From DASYRM01 sp036004405 (lineage in GTDB: Bacteria; Acidobacteriota; Vicinamibacteria; Vicinamibacterales; UBA2999), in contig DASYRM010000185.1 in NCBI GenBank assembly GCA_036004405.1, positions 1 through 8,636 on the forward strand: 8,636 nt of DNA, written 5' to 3'. Below, piece after piece: positions 1 through 5,284 of this stretch; position 1 is the first letter of the stretch, and every line of letters begins with the position of its first letter. A program made the position numbers and the translations under genes. The notes under the pieces are model-generated. The model was not told the DNA's origin, searched no databases, and worked only from the letters and a program-made list of their open reading frames with translations.

Positions 1-162
1 CCACAGCGTCTCGCGCGCGGCGGCCGACAGCTGCGGCGCGAGCAGCACCGGAACGCCGCCCGCCTGCTCGACGGCGCGCAGATACGCCGAGTTCACGTAC
101 GCGCGCTCGGGGTATTCACCGACGGTGATGGAGGTTGACACGCCGATCAGCGGGGCAGTCAT
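1..162 (-). CDS. Gamma-glutamyl-gamma-aminobutyrate hydrolase family protein (peptidase C26), 5' part
   Basis: This is the first 54 codons of a minus-strand gene that leaves the window at base 1. Its ATG lies at 160-162. The protein begins MTAPLIGVSTSIT and continues with RAYVNSAYLRAVEQAGGVPV and LLAPQ. The pattern PLIGV...YV...Y..AV..AGG.PVLL.P is the N-terminal signature of peptidase C26, the class-I glutamine amidotransferase-like hydrolases such as PuuD, which cleave gamma-glutamyl amides in the cytoplasm. The nucleophile Cys and the His/Glu of the triad would lie outside the window, so activity cannot be judged. No signal peptide is present. It is divergent, across 39 bp, from a gamma-glutamyltransferase-family gene, which fits joint handling of gamma-glutamyl compounds. 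PuuD proper belongs to putrescine degradation, but many family members act on other substrates, so no gene symbol is given. Confidence 0.85.
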   Translation of the reverse strand, partial: MTAPLIGVSTSITVGEYPERAYVNSAYLRAVEQAGGVPVLLAPQLSAAARETLW

Positions 163-189
163 CGCGCACGAGCCTAGCACCGTTCGCGG

Positions 190-195
190 TATGAT
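190..195 (+). promoter_or_regulatory. Candidate -10 element for the gamma-glutamyltransferase-family gene
   Basis: TATGAT matches the sigma-70 -10 consensus at five of six positions and ends only 6 nt before the ATG at 202. Transcription would then begin at or next to the start codon, giving a leaderless or nearly leaderless mRNA. This agrees with the lack of any purine-rich Shine-Dalgarno upstream of 202. No good -35 is seen at the usual distance (167-172 is CACGAG). The 39-bp gap must also serve the divergent gene. Confidence 0.35.
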
Positions 196-201
196 CTGCG
201 C

Positions 202-1926
202 ATGAGCCTGGACTCCGCGTCGTCCCAGCAGGGCGCTCCGGCTTACCGTCCGACCGCGACGGTGCAGGCCATCGGCACCCGCTGGGGCGTGGCCGCCGGC
301 CACGCGCTGGCCGCCGAGGCGGCCGCCCGGATCCTGTCCGCGGGGGGCAACGCGATCGACGCGGGCGTCGCCGCGGGCATCTGCCTGGGGGTGGTGCACC
401 CCGACATGGTCAGCGTGGCGGGCGTTGCGCCGATCCTCGTGCACGTCGCGCGCACGGGTGAGACGTTCCAGGTCTCCGGAGTCGGCCCGTACCCGCGCGC
501 CTCCACGCTCGAGTACTTCCGCGGGCTGGGCAACGAGATCCCGCCGGGTCTGCCGCGCACGGTCGTGCCCGCCGCGCCGGCGGCGTGGTGCGCGGCCCTG
601 GAGCGCTGGGGGACGATGTCCTTCGCCGACGTGGCGCTGCCGGCCACCGAGCACGCCGAGCGCGGCGTTCCGATCTCCAACTTCTCTGCCTACCAGATGA
701 CGGCGAACGCCGAGAAGTACCGGCGCTGGCCGACGTCCGCGGCGCTCTACCTGAACGGCGGGCGGCCGTTCCGCATGGGCGAGCTGCTGGTCCAGTCGGA
801 GCTGGGCGAGACGCTGCGCCGCATGGCCCGCGCCGAGGCACAGGCGGGCGGCAGTCGCGCAGCCGGGGTGCGTGCCGCGCGCGACGAGTTCTACCGCGGG
901 GAGACGGCCAGGCGTATCGCCGCGTTTCACCGCGCCCACAAGGGCCCGCTCGCGGCCGAGGACCTCGCGGAGTTCGAGGTCGAGGTGGAGCGCGCCATCG
1001 TCGGCGCCTTCGGCCCCTGGCAGGTCGCCGTGTGCGGCTTCTGGTGTCAGGGCCCGGTGCTGCTGCAGATGCTGAACGTGCTCGACGGCACCGACGTGGC
1101 GGCGCTCGGCCACAACTCGCCGGCGTACCTGCACCTCATCGCCGAGAGCGTGAAGGTGACATTCGCCGATCGCGACGCCTACTACGCCGATCCGAGCGTC
1201 GTGAGCGTCCCGGCCGAGCGTCTCCTGTCGAAGGCGCACGCCGCCGAGCGCCGCGCCCTCATCCGTGAGCGCGCGTGGCGCGAGATGCCGCCCGTCGGCG
1301 AGCGGCGCGCGACGGCGGCCATCGCGGGCGGCGCCGGCGAGTCGCTCGACACGTCGTACGTGGCCGTCGTCGACGCCGAGGGCAACGGGTTCTCGGCGAC
1401 ACCCAGCGATCCCAACGTGGATTCGCCGGTGGTCGAGGGCGTGGGCTGCGTGGTCTCGCCGCGGGGCTCGCAGGGCTGGCTCGACCCCGCGCATCCGAGC
1501 GTGGTCGCGCCGGGCAAGCGGCCGCGCCTGACGCCGGCGCCGGCGATGTTGCTGAATAAGGGGCGGCTGGTCATGCCGTTCGGCACCCCGGGCGGCGACG
1601 TGCAGCAGCAGGCGATGCTACAGGTGCTGCTGAACCACGTCGCGTTCGACATGCCGCTGCAGCAGGCGGTGGAGGCGCCGCGCGTGGCGTCGCGCTCGTT
1701 CCCCGACTCGTTCTGGCCGCACGTGTTCGCGCCGGGCAAGCTCGAAGCGGAGCGGCGGATCCCCAAGGAGACACGCGACGCGCTGACGGCGCGTGGACAC
1801 GACGTGGTCGAATGGCCCGAATGGGAGTGGCGAGCGGGCGCCGTCTGCGCGGTCCGCATCGCGAAGGATGGCGCGCGCTGGACCGCCGCCGACCCTCGGC
1901 GCGGCTCCCACGCGATCGCGCGCTAG
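202..1926 (+). CDS. Gamma-glutamyltransferase-family Ntn-hydrolase, WCQGP subgroup
   Basis: The 574-residue protein has the length and motif order of gamma-glutamyltransferases, which self-cleave to expose a catalytic Thr and move or hydrolyse gamma-glutamyl groups. Visible landmarks are the N-terminal AAGHALAAEAAARILSAGGN (residues about 31-50), LLQMLN after W281-C-Q-G-P285, the nucleophile region with Thr384 in LDTSY followed by VVD..GN, KRPRLTPAPAM from K439, and the oxyanion-hole motif GTPGG (461-465). Aligned by eye with E. coli GGT, the Arg of the YRETAP motif is replaced (VSGVGP), the paired Ser is replaced by Leu-Thr (L443, T444), and the DDF segment is absent. The gamma-glutamyl binding site is therefore altered. 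No signal peptide is seen, so it is probably cytoplasmic, unlike periplasmic E. coli GGT. ATG 202 lacks a Shine-Dalgarno but is the first in-frame Met before conserved sequence. It is divergent from a C26 hydrolase. Substrate unknown; cephalosporin-acylase-like or other amidase activity is possible. Confidence 0.88.
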   Translation: MSLDSASSQQGAPAYRPTATVQAIGTRWGVAAGHALAAEAAARILSAGGNAIDAGVAAGICLGVVHPDMVSVAGVAPILVHVARTGETFQVSGVGPYPRASTLEYFRGLGNEIPPGLPRTVVPAAPAAWCAALERWGTMSFADVALPATEHAERGVPISNFSAYQMTANAEKYRRWPTSAALYLNGGRPFRMGELLVQSELGETLRRMARAEAQAGGSRAAGVRAARDEFYRGETARRIAAFHRAHKGPLAAEDLAEFEVEVERAIVGAFGPWQVAVCGFWCQGPVLLQMLNVLDGTDVAALGHNSPAYLHLIAESVKVTFADRDAYYADPSVVSVPAERLLSKAHAAERRALIRERAWREMPPVGERRATAAIAGGAGESLDTSYVAVVDAEGNGFSATPSDPNVDSPVVEGVGCVVSPRGSQGWLDPAHPSVVAPGKRPRLTPAPAMLLNKGRLVMPFGTPGGDVQQQAMLQVLLNHVAFDMPLQQAVEAPRVASRSFPDSFWPHVFAPGKLEAERRIPKETRDALTARGHDVVEWPEWEWRAGAVCAVRIAKDGARWTAADPRRGSHAIAR

Positions 1927-1933
1927 ACGAGCG

Positions 1934-2233
1934 CTACTTCACGTCCTCTTTCTGGATCAGCCAGGGGCCGCCACACGCCCCGTGCAGGATGTCCGAGCCC
2001 TCGTCGTAGGACTGCCCGAACGTTACCGACATCACGACGGCAGCCAGGATCACACCGCCGGTGCAGGTGATCGCGCGGCCGGGCGTGTACCAGATGTTGC
2101 CCACGATCGCGCCCGCGGTCGAGAGCTCGGGATGGTCGGCCGCCGTCCGTTCGACCCGCGGTTTGTCGCGGGCAGCACAGCCGGCAAGCAGCGCGATGGC
2201 GACGAGACCGACCAGGCTCTTGCGAAAGGACAT
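1934..2233 (-). CDS. Small lipoprotein of unknown function
   Basis: This 99-residue protein starts with a typical lipoprotein signal: charged MSFRK, a hydrophobic stretch (L7-L16) and the lipobox LAGC, with Cys19 as the lipidated residue. Behind it come a short charged linker, a GAIVGNIWYTPGR segment, a second hydrophobic stretch (about 54-72) that could insert in a membrane, two further cysteines (C57 and C87) that could form a disulfide, and CGGPWLI near the end. It is therefore an envelope-anchored protein, but I do not recognise a functional family. The start is well supported by an AGGAGG ribosome binding site 5 nt upstream. It converges on the gamma-glutamyltransferase-family gene with only 7 bp between stops, so no terminator fits there and the 3' ends of the two transcripts probably overlap. 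Confidence 0.85.
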   Translation of the reverse strand: MSFRKSLVGLVAIALLAGCAARDKPRVERTAADHPELSTAGAIVGNIWYTPGRAITCTGGVILAAVVMSVTFGQSYDEGSDILHGACGGPWLIQKEDVK

Positions 2234-2238
2234 GGCTT

Positions 2239-2244
2239 CCTCCT
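2239..2244 (-). promoter_or_regulatory. Strong Shine-Dalgarno for the lipoprotein gene
   Basis: On the minus strand the sequence reads AGGAGG, then AAGCC, then ATG. This is a perfect Shine-Dalgarno core with 5-nt spacing and it fixes the start at 2233. It is the strongest ribosome binding site in the window; the plus-strand genes at 202 and 2599 have none. Confidence 0.85.
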
Positions 2245-2252
2245 GTCCGGGA

Positions 2253-2282
2253 ATCCTACCATCCGGCGCGGGAGCCCATCAA
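2253..2282 (-). promoter_or_regulatory. Candidate sigma-70-like promoter of the lipoprotein gene
   Basis: On the minus strand TTGATG (2282-2277) is followed after 18 nt by TAGGAT (2258-2253), each matching four of six consensus bases. The predicted start would give a short 5' leader that still contains AGGAGG. It lies downstream of the terminator at 2292-2345, so the lipoprotein need not depend on transcription from further upstream. Confidence 0.4.
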
Positions 2283-2291
2283 AGTTGAATA

Positions 2292-2345
2292 CAAAAAATG
2301 GGAGCCGAGAGCCCCAGCGAAGCCAGATAGGGCCACTCGACTCCC
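2292..2345 (-). terminator. Intrinsic terminator on the minus strand
   Basis: The arms 2300-2309 (GGGAGCCGAG) and 2336-2345 (CTCGACTCCC) pair with one mismatch. The stem continues inward with GCCC (2311-2314) and GGGC (2330-2333). Read on the minus strand, the stem is followed directly by A and then six T (2298-2293). There is no T-run on the plus-strand side, so it acts in the minus direction. No protein gene ends just upstream of it: the region behind it (2346-2598) is non-coding, which makes it an orphan terminator or an attenuator in a long leader of the lipoprotein gene. Confidence 0.65.
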
Positions 2346-2466
2346 GCATATCCCGGAGGGTGCAATTCCCTTCCTTGGTCAGGTAGTGATAGCACCTTCG
2401 GTACCAAGCGCGCAGACGCCTGCGAAATTAGCTAGATCCGCTCAAATTGGCGTTGCGGCGCCCCAA
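2292..2466 (-). ncRNA. Candidate structured small RNA (or leader RNA) ending at the orphan terminator
   Basis: Several hairpins follow one another upstream of the minus-strand terminator: 2447-2466 (TTGG/CCAA and CG/CG around a 6-nt loop, with a CC bulge), 2411-2424 (CGCAG/CTGCG, 4-nt loop), 2374-2408 (CTTGGT/ACCAAG enclosing AGGT/ACCT) and 2355-2373 (GGG/CCC around a 7-nt loop). The last is followed by the terminator hairpin and its U-tract. No open reading frame with coding character is seen on this strand. The 5' end is not defined; a divergent promoter between 2470 and 2598 would be needed and I cannot point to a convincing one. I do not recognise a known RNA family: signatures of 6S, SRP RNA, RNase P, tmRNA and common riboswitches are missing. 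An alternative is a long regulated leader of the lipoprotein gene. Confidence 0.3.
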
Positions 2467-2548
2467 ACAGTAAAGCGCGCCGACACCCGGTCGCGCCGGT
2501 ATCTCCGCGTAAACAGAAGCGCGCCTAACCTGGTGATATACCAAGATG

Positions 2549-2592
2549 TATCGTCCGATAGATTGAAAGTGTTTTCGTCTCCGACGTAAAGT
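2549..2592 (+). promoter_or_regulatory. Dyad and possible promoter upstream of the response regulator
   Basis: TATCG-TC-CGATA (2549-2560) is a 12-bp dyad that could be an operator. Just downstream, TTGAAA (2563-2568) and TAAAGT (2587-2592) are separated by 18 bp and resemble -35 and -10 elements. The -10 would end 6 nt before the GTG at 2599, again implying a nearly leaderless mRNA. The stretch is visibly richer in A and T than the genes around it. Whether the dyad binds the regulator itself cannot be told from sequence. Confidence 0.35.
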
Positions 2593-2598
2593 CCGACC

Positions 2599-3261
2599 GT
2601 GCCCCGATCCAGCCCTGCGCCCGAGCGGATCACGGTGGTCATCGCCGACGACCATCCCATCGTCTTGGCCGGCCTCGAGACGCTCTTGCAGCGCGAGCCC
2701 GACATCAGCGTCGTCGACCACTGCGCCGACGGCATCGAGACGCTGCGCTCGGTCCTCAAGCACCGCCCCGACGTCCTGATCCTCGATCTGCGGATGCCCC
2801 GGGCCGACGGGGTGACCGTCTTGCAGCAGATGAGCACGGAGCGCCTGCCGACCCGGGTGGTGCTCCTGGCCGCCGTCGTCGACGACGATGCGCTGCTGGA
2901 GGCCATCCGCCTGGGCGCCCGCGGCGTCGTGCTCAAGGAGATGGCGCCCCGGTTTCTCGTCGACTGCATCCGCGAGGTTCACGCCGGCCGCCAGTGGTTC
3001 GAGCAGCGCGCCGTCGGCGAGGCCATGGACAAGTTGGTGCGGCGCGACGCGGCCACGAAGGAGATCAGCTCGATCCTGAGCCGCCGCGAGATCGAGGTGG
3101 TGCGCGCCGTCGCCAAGGGCCTGCGCAACCGCGAGATCGCCGAGCGGCTGGGGATCGCGGAAGGCACGGTGAAGCTGCACCTGCACACGATCTACACGAA
3201 GCTACGGGTCGACGGGCGCACCGCGCTGATCGTCAAGCTGAACGAGAAGTCGTTCGTGTGA
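2599..3261 (+). CDS. NarL/FixJ-family DNA-binding response regulator
   Basis: The 220-residue protein has a receiver domain (about 11-125) followed by a LuxR-type helix-turn-helix (about 158-216). The receiver shows the acidic pair D17-D18, the phospho-acceptor D63 in LILDLRMP, and K112 in GVVLKE. The conserved Thr/Ser switch residue that normally follows the fourth strand appears to be Ala90 (VVLLAA). The output domain carries LSRREIEVVRAVAKGLRNRE, IAERLGIAEGTVKLHLHTIY and TKL.V..RTAL, the classic GerE/LuxR pattern. It is expected to bind DNA as a dimer after phosphorylation by a sensor kinase. No kinase lies in the window, so it is an orphan here. The start is GTG with no Shine-Dalgarno; no in-frame ATG precedes the conserved domain, and GTG 2599 gives the usual family length. 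It converges on the membrane glycosyltransferase gene 32 bp downstream. Target genes are unknown. Confidence 0.93.
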   Translation: MPRSSPAPERITVVIADDHPIVLAGLETLLQREPDISVVDHCADGIETLRSVLKHRPDVLILDLRMPRADGVTVLQQMSTERLPTRVVLLAAVVDDDALLEAIRLGARGVVLKEMAPRFLVDCIREVHAGRQWFEQRAVGEAMDKLVRRDAATKEISSILSRREIEVVRAVAKGLRNREIAERLGIAEGTVKLHLHTIYTKLRVDGRTALIVKLNEKSFV

Positions 3262-3293
3262 TGACTCAGCGCGAGGGACGTTCGTAGAAGCCG

Positions 3294-4784
3294 CTACCGC
3301 CGGTCCAACAGCTCGTAGGCGCCGAATGTTCCGAGTCGCCCATAGTGGGTGCGAATGTAGTCGTCGAGCAGGGTGACACCGTTCGAAATGGACGAACGGT
3401 TCGGTTCGTTCGATAGCCAGTCGACGAGGACGACGATGCGCACACCTCGGCGCTCCAGCGCATCGACGACCTCCGCCTGGACAGTTTCCGAGGCCATGTG
3501 GCCCCGGTTCAGCTCGTAGTACCGCGTCGGCGCCGGTCGATCCGTCAAGAAATAGAGAAGAACATCCGTTGCGAAAAGCCGATCGTGCCTGGTGACTCCC
3601 GAGAATATCGGTTCACCCGCTCGCGTGTGGGCTTGGATCGCCAGCACCAGATCATTGTAGGAAGCGATGGCCTGCGGAATCGTGGCTCCGGCTCCACGTG
3701 GAGGCGCCAGGGCAACAACAGGCAACCGGGCTTTTGCGACAAGCATGAGAAGCGCGAGGACGGTGTTGACAACGAAGATGCCAGCGACGATGGCCGCGAC
3801 GCGACGGCGCCGACTCAACGAGATCGGAACGAATGGAGCCGCGGCGATGAGCGGGGCCGCTGCGATCATCATCGGCCACACATGAAACCGATCCAGGCGG
3901 ATCCGTGCGTAGTTCACGAACCCGAGAGCCAACAGGCACAGCAGGACGACGAGACAGGGTTTCTCGTCCGCCAGATAGCGGCGATCGTGGAGTGCTCTGA
4001 CGGTCACGCCAACGGCCGCCACAGCAATGACTATCGCGGGCACCAGTACCCAACGCCCGTCTGCCCAGCTCAGCGGCAGTGCGTAATAGGGCGCCAACGT
4101 CGTGGCCGGGAACACGAGGAGCTGGTCGGTGATGGCCCTGAAGCCGGCCGCCCATGCGAGCGCACCATAGATCGGCAACGCGACGACACCGGCCCCACAG
4201 GAGAAGCGCAGGAGGTCAGGCGCGACCCGATGCTCATTCACGAGATTGCGGATCCATAGCCCGGCAATGATCGTCACCGCGACATAAACGCCAAAATCAT
4301 GGCGGAATATCGCCGCAAGTCCCACCAGAATGCCGGCAACGAACACGTGGCGCGATCCGTACGCGATCAGCGCACCCAGCGCCGCCGCCGTCGCTGGGAC
4401 CGCCGTGTACCCGGAATGGAGATTCGAGTGGATCGTGGCGGCGAGGGCCAACGCGAATGCGAGCCAGCCACTGGTGCGGCCCCCGAGCCTTCGACCGAGG
4501 ATCAGGACCTCCACGGCAACGACACTCTGGAACACGATCCACATCTTGCGAAGAACGCCAGCCGAAGCGCCAAACAGGTGAAAGGCGAAGGCGCCCACAT
4601 AGTACGAACCGGGGCCGTACGTCGTCCAAAAATCTCGATACGGCACCTCGCCGTTCGCGACCCTCGAGCTGCCGTAGAGCGTGATGCCCTCGTCGAAGAC
4701 GTTCACGTCAAAGTCGTGCTTGAAGCCCAATGCAAAACACGCCGCGACGAATCCGAGCAGGATATGGACCGAGACGGTCTTCAT
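3294..4784 (-). CDS. GT-C-type membrane glycosyltransferase family protein
   Basis: This 496-residue integral membrane protein resembles the family 39/PMT-like GT-C glycosyltransferases, which transfer sugars from polyprenyl-phosphate donors on the outer face of the cytoplasmic membrane. After the first hydrophobic segment (about 5-21) comes the acidic D31-E32 in VFDEG, the position of the catalytic acidic motif in this fold. VPYRDFWTTYGPG (47-59) in the first large outer loop is a typical companion motif. Many further hydrophobic segments follow to about residue 345, then a soluble C-terminal part (about 350-496) with ERRGVRIVVLVDWL. The N-terminus fits ATG 4784, though no clear Shine-Dalgarno precedes it. 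Acceptor and donor cannot be inferred. It has no co-directional neighbour closer than the transglycosylase 500 bp away and seems to stand alone. Its codons look less GC-rich than those of the flanking genes, which could mean transfer from elsewhere, as is common for surface-glycan genes. Confidence 0.82.
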   Translation of the reverse strand: MKTVSVHILLGFVAACFALGFKHDFDVNVFDEGITLYGSSRVANGEVPYRDFWTTYGPGSYYVGAFAFHLFGASAGVLRKMWIVFQSVVAVEVLILGRRLGGRTSGWLAFALALAATIHSNLHSGYTAVPATAAALGALIAYGSRHVFVAGILVGLAAIFRHDFGVYVAVTIIAGLWIRNLVNEHRVAPDLLRFSCGAGVVALPIYGALAWAAGFRAITDQLLVFPATTLAPYYALPLSWADGRWVLVPAIVIAVAAVGVTVRALHDRRYLADEKPCLVVLLCLLALGFVNYARIRLDRFHVWPMMIAAAPLIAAAPFVPISLSRRRRVAAIVAGIFVVNTVLALLMLVAKARLPVVALAPPRGAGATIPQAIASYNDLVLAIQAHTRAGEPIFSGVTRHDRLFATDVLLYFLTDRPAPTRYYELNRGHMASETVQAEVVDALERRGVRIVVLVDWLSNEPNRSSISNGVTLLDDYIRTHYGRLGTFGAYELLDRR

Positions 4785-5048
4785 CGACCCGAGGTGTGCC
4801 CGGCTTACCGCTGCGATCGGCCCTCCCGGAGCATCGCCCGGATCGTCCTACGTCGCCCGCTCGTCAGGCCCATATCGGTGGAGCCCGGGTAGTCTATCAG
4901 CATTTCCGGACGGGGCGACGCACGCCGGGCGCCGTCATACCGTTCGATCAGTATCGTTGGGCGGATGCCCTTCGGTCTATTGACGCCTTCCCGGATTTCC
5001 CGCATGTTGACGTCCTCATTCGCGGCGGTATGGCGCACGTATCTCTCT
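4785..5048. other. Intergenic stretch, no convincing gene
   Basis: Between the glycosyltransferase start and the tandem repeats I see no supported gene. A minus-strand open frame (5065-4805, 86 codons) has no ribosome binding site, starts inside the repeat region and has no recognisable motif. A small perfect hairpin GGGC-GGAT-GCCC sits at 4959-4970. TTGACG occurs twice on the plus strand, at 4980-4985 and 5007-5012. A minus-strand promoter for the glycosyltransferase is expected here but I cannot place one with confidence. Confidence 0.5.
5007..5034 (+). promoter_or_regulatory. Possible plus-strand promoter reading into the tandem repeats
   Basis: TTGACG (5007-5012), five of six matches to the -35 consensus, is followed after 16 bp by TATGGC (5029-5034), a weak -10. 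Transcription would start near 5041, directly before the first repeat copy, and run antisense to the 3' end of the lytic transglycosylase gene. No plus-strand protein gene follows, so the only product would be a structured RNA. Confidence 0.2.
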
Positions 5049-5160
5049 TTGCGAACGCCATGCACACGCGTGCGGCGCCGGCTCGTGCATCTTCGCTCCG
5101 AGCCTACTGCGGCCGGACTCGCATCTGGGGCCGGCGCCGCACACGACTAGACAGCGTGTG
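5049..5160. repeat. Tandem hairpin repeat, copy A
   Basis: Copy A begins TTGCGAACGC and contains a perfect 13-bp inverted repeat, GTGCGGCGCCGGC (5070-5082) with its complement at 5130-5142. A second arm of 7 bp, CACACGC (5063-5069), is continuous with it on the left and pairs with GCGTGTG (5154-5160) on the right, leaving an 11-nt bulge that contains CTAG. The 47-nt apical part carries blocks shared with copy B: TCGTGC, ACTGCGGCCG and TCGCAT. It lies in the 3' intergenic region of the lytic transglycosylase gene. It lacks a T-run, so it is not a standard intrinsic terminator. Confidence 0.7.
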
Positions 5161-5165
5161 TGTCG

Positions 5166-5270
5166 TTGCGAACGCGATGCGCGGGCGGCGCCGGTTCGTG
5201 CGTTTTCACTCGGACCCACTGCGGCCGAAGTCGCATTTGAAGGGCCGGCGCCGTGCGCCTAGCGTTCGTG
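5166..5270. repeat. Tandem hairpin repeat, copy B
   Basis: Copy B starts with the same TTGCGAACGC, 117 bp after copy A, and follows it block by block: ATGC, GGCGGCGCCGG, TTCGTGCG, ACTGCGGCCG, TCGCAT and GGCCGGCGCCG, then CTAG. Its inner arms are 5186-5194 (CGGCGCCGG) and 5245-5253, extendable outward to 5181/5258 with one mismatch and one wobble. Its outer arms are CGAACGC (5169-5175) and GCGTTCG (5263-5269). Copy B ends about 15 bp from the stop codon of the lytic transglycosylase gene. Function unknown; a dispersed intergenic repeat, a non-autonomous mobile element or a structured RNA are all possible. Confidence 0.7.
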
Positions 5271-5284
5271 TAGAGGCGGAAGTC

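Noticed and set aside
2355..2373. GGAGGG-TGCAATT-CCCTTC hairpin on the plus strand resembling a tRNA T-arm or the GGGTGAAATTCCC motif of FMN riboswitches
   Set aside because: No acceptor, D or anticodon arms can be built around it, and the ACCGGCGGT and CCGGATG signatures of the FMN element are missing. No riboflavin gene lies downstream.
2428..3186. Open frame of 252 codons on the minus strand across the response regulator
   Set aside because: It is antisense to a clear NarL-type regulator. Its translation is a low-complexity mix of His, Asp, Ala and Leu, as expected from the complement of GC-rich codons, with no motif and no ribosome binding site.
4805..5065. Minus-strand frame of 86 codons just upstream of the glycosyltransferase
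   Set aside because: Its start falls inside repeat copy A, no Shine-Dalgarno is present and the protein matches nothing I know. It could be a small gene, but the sequence gives no positive support.
5049..5270. Tandem repeats considered as a CRISPR array or an intrinsic terminator
   Set aside because: There are only two units, they are over 100 bp long and imperfect, with no spacer/repeat alternation. No T-run follows either hairpin on either strand.
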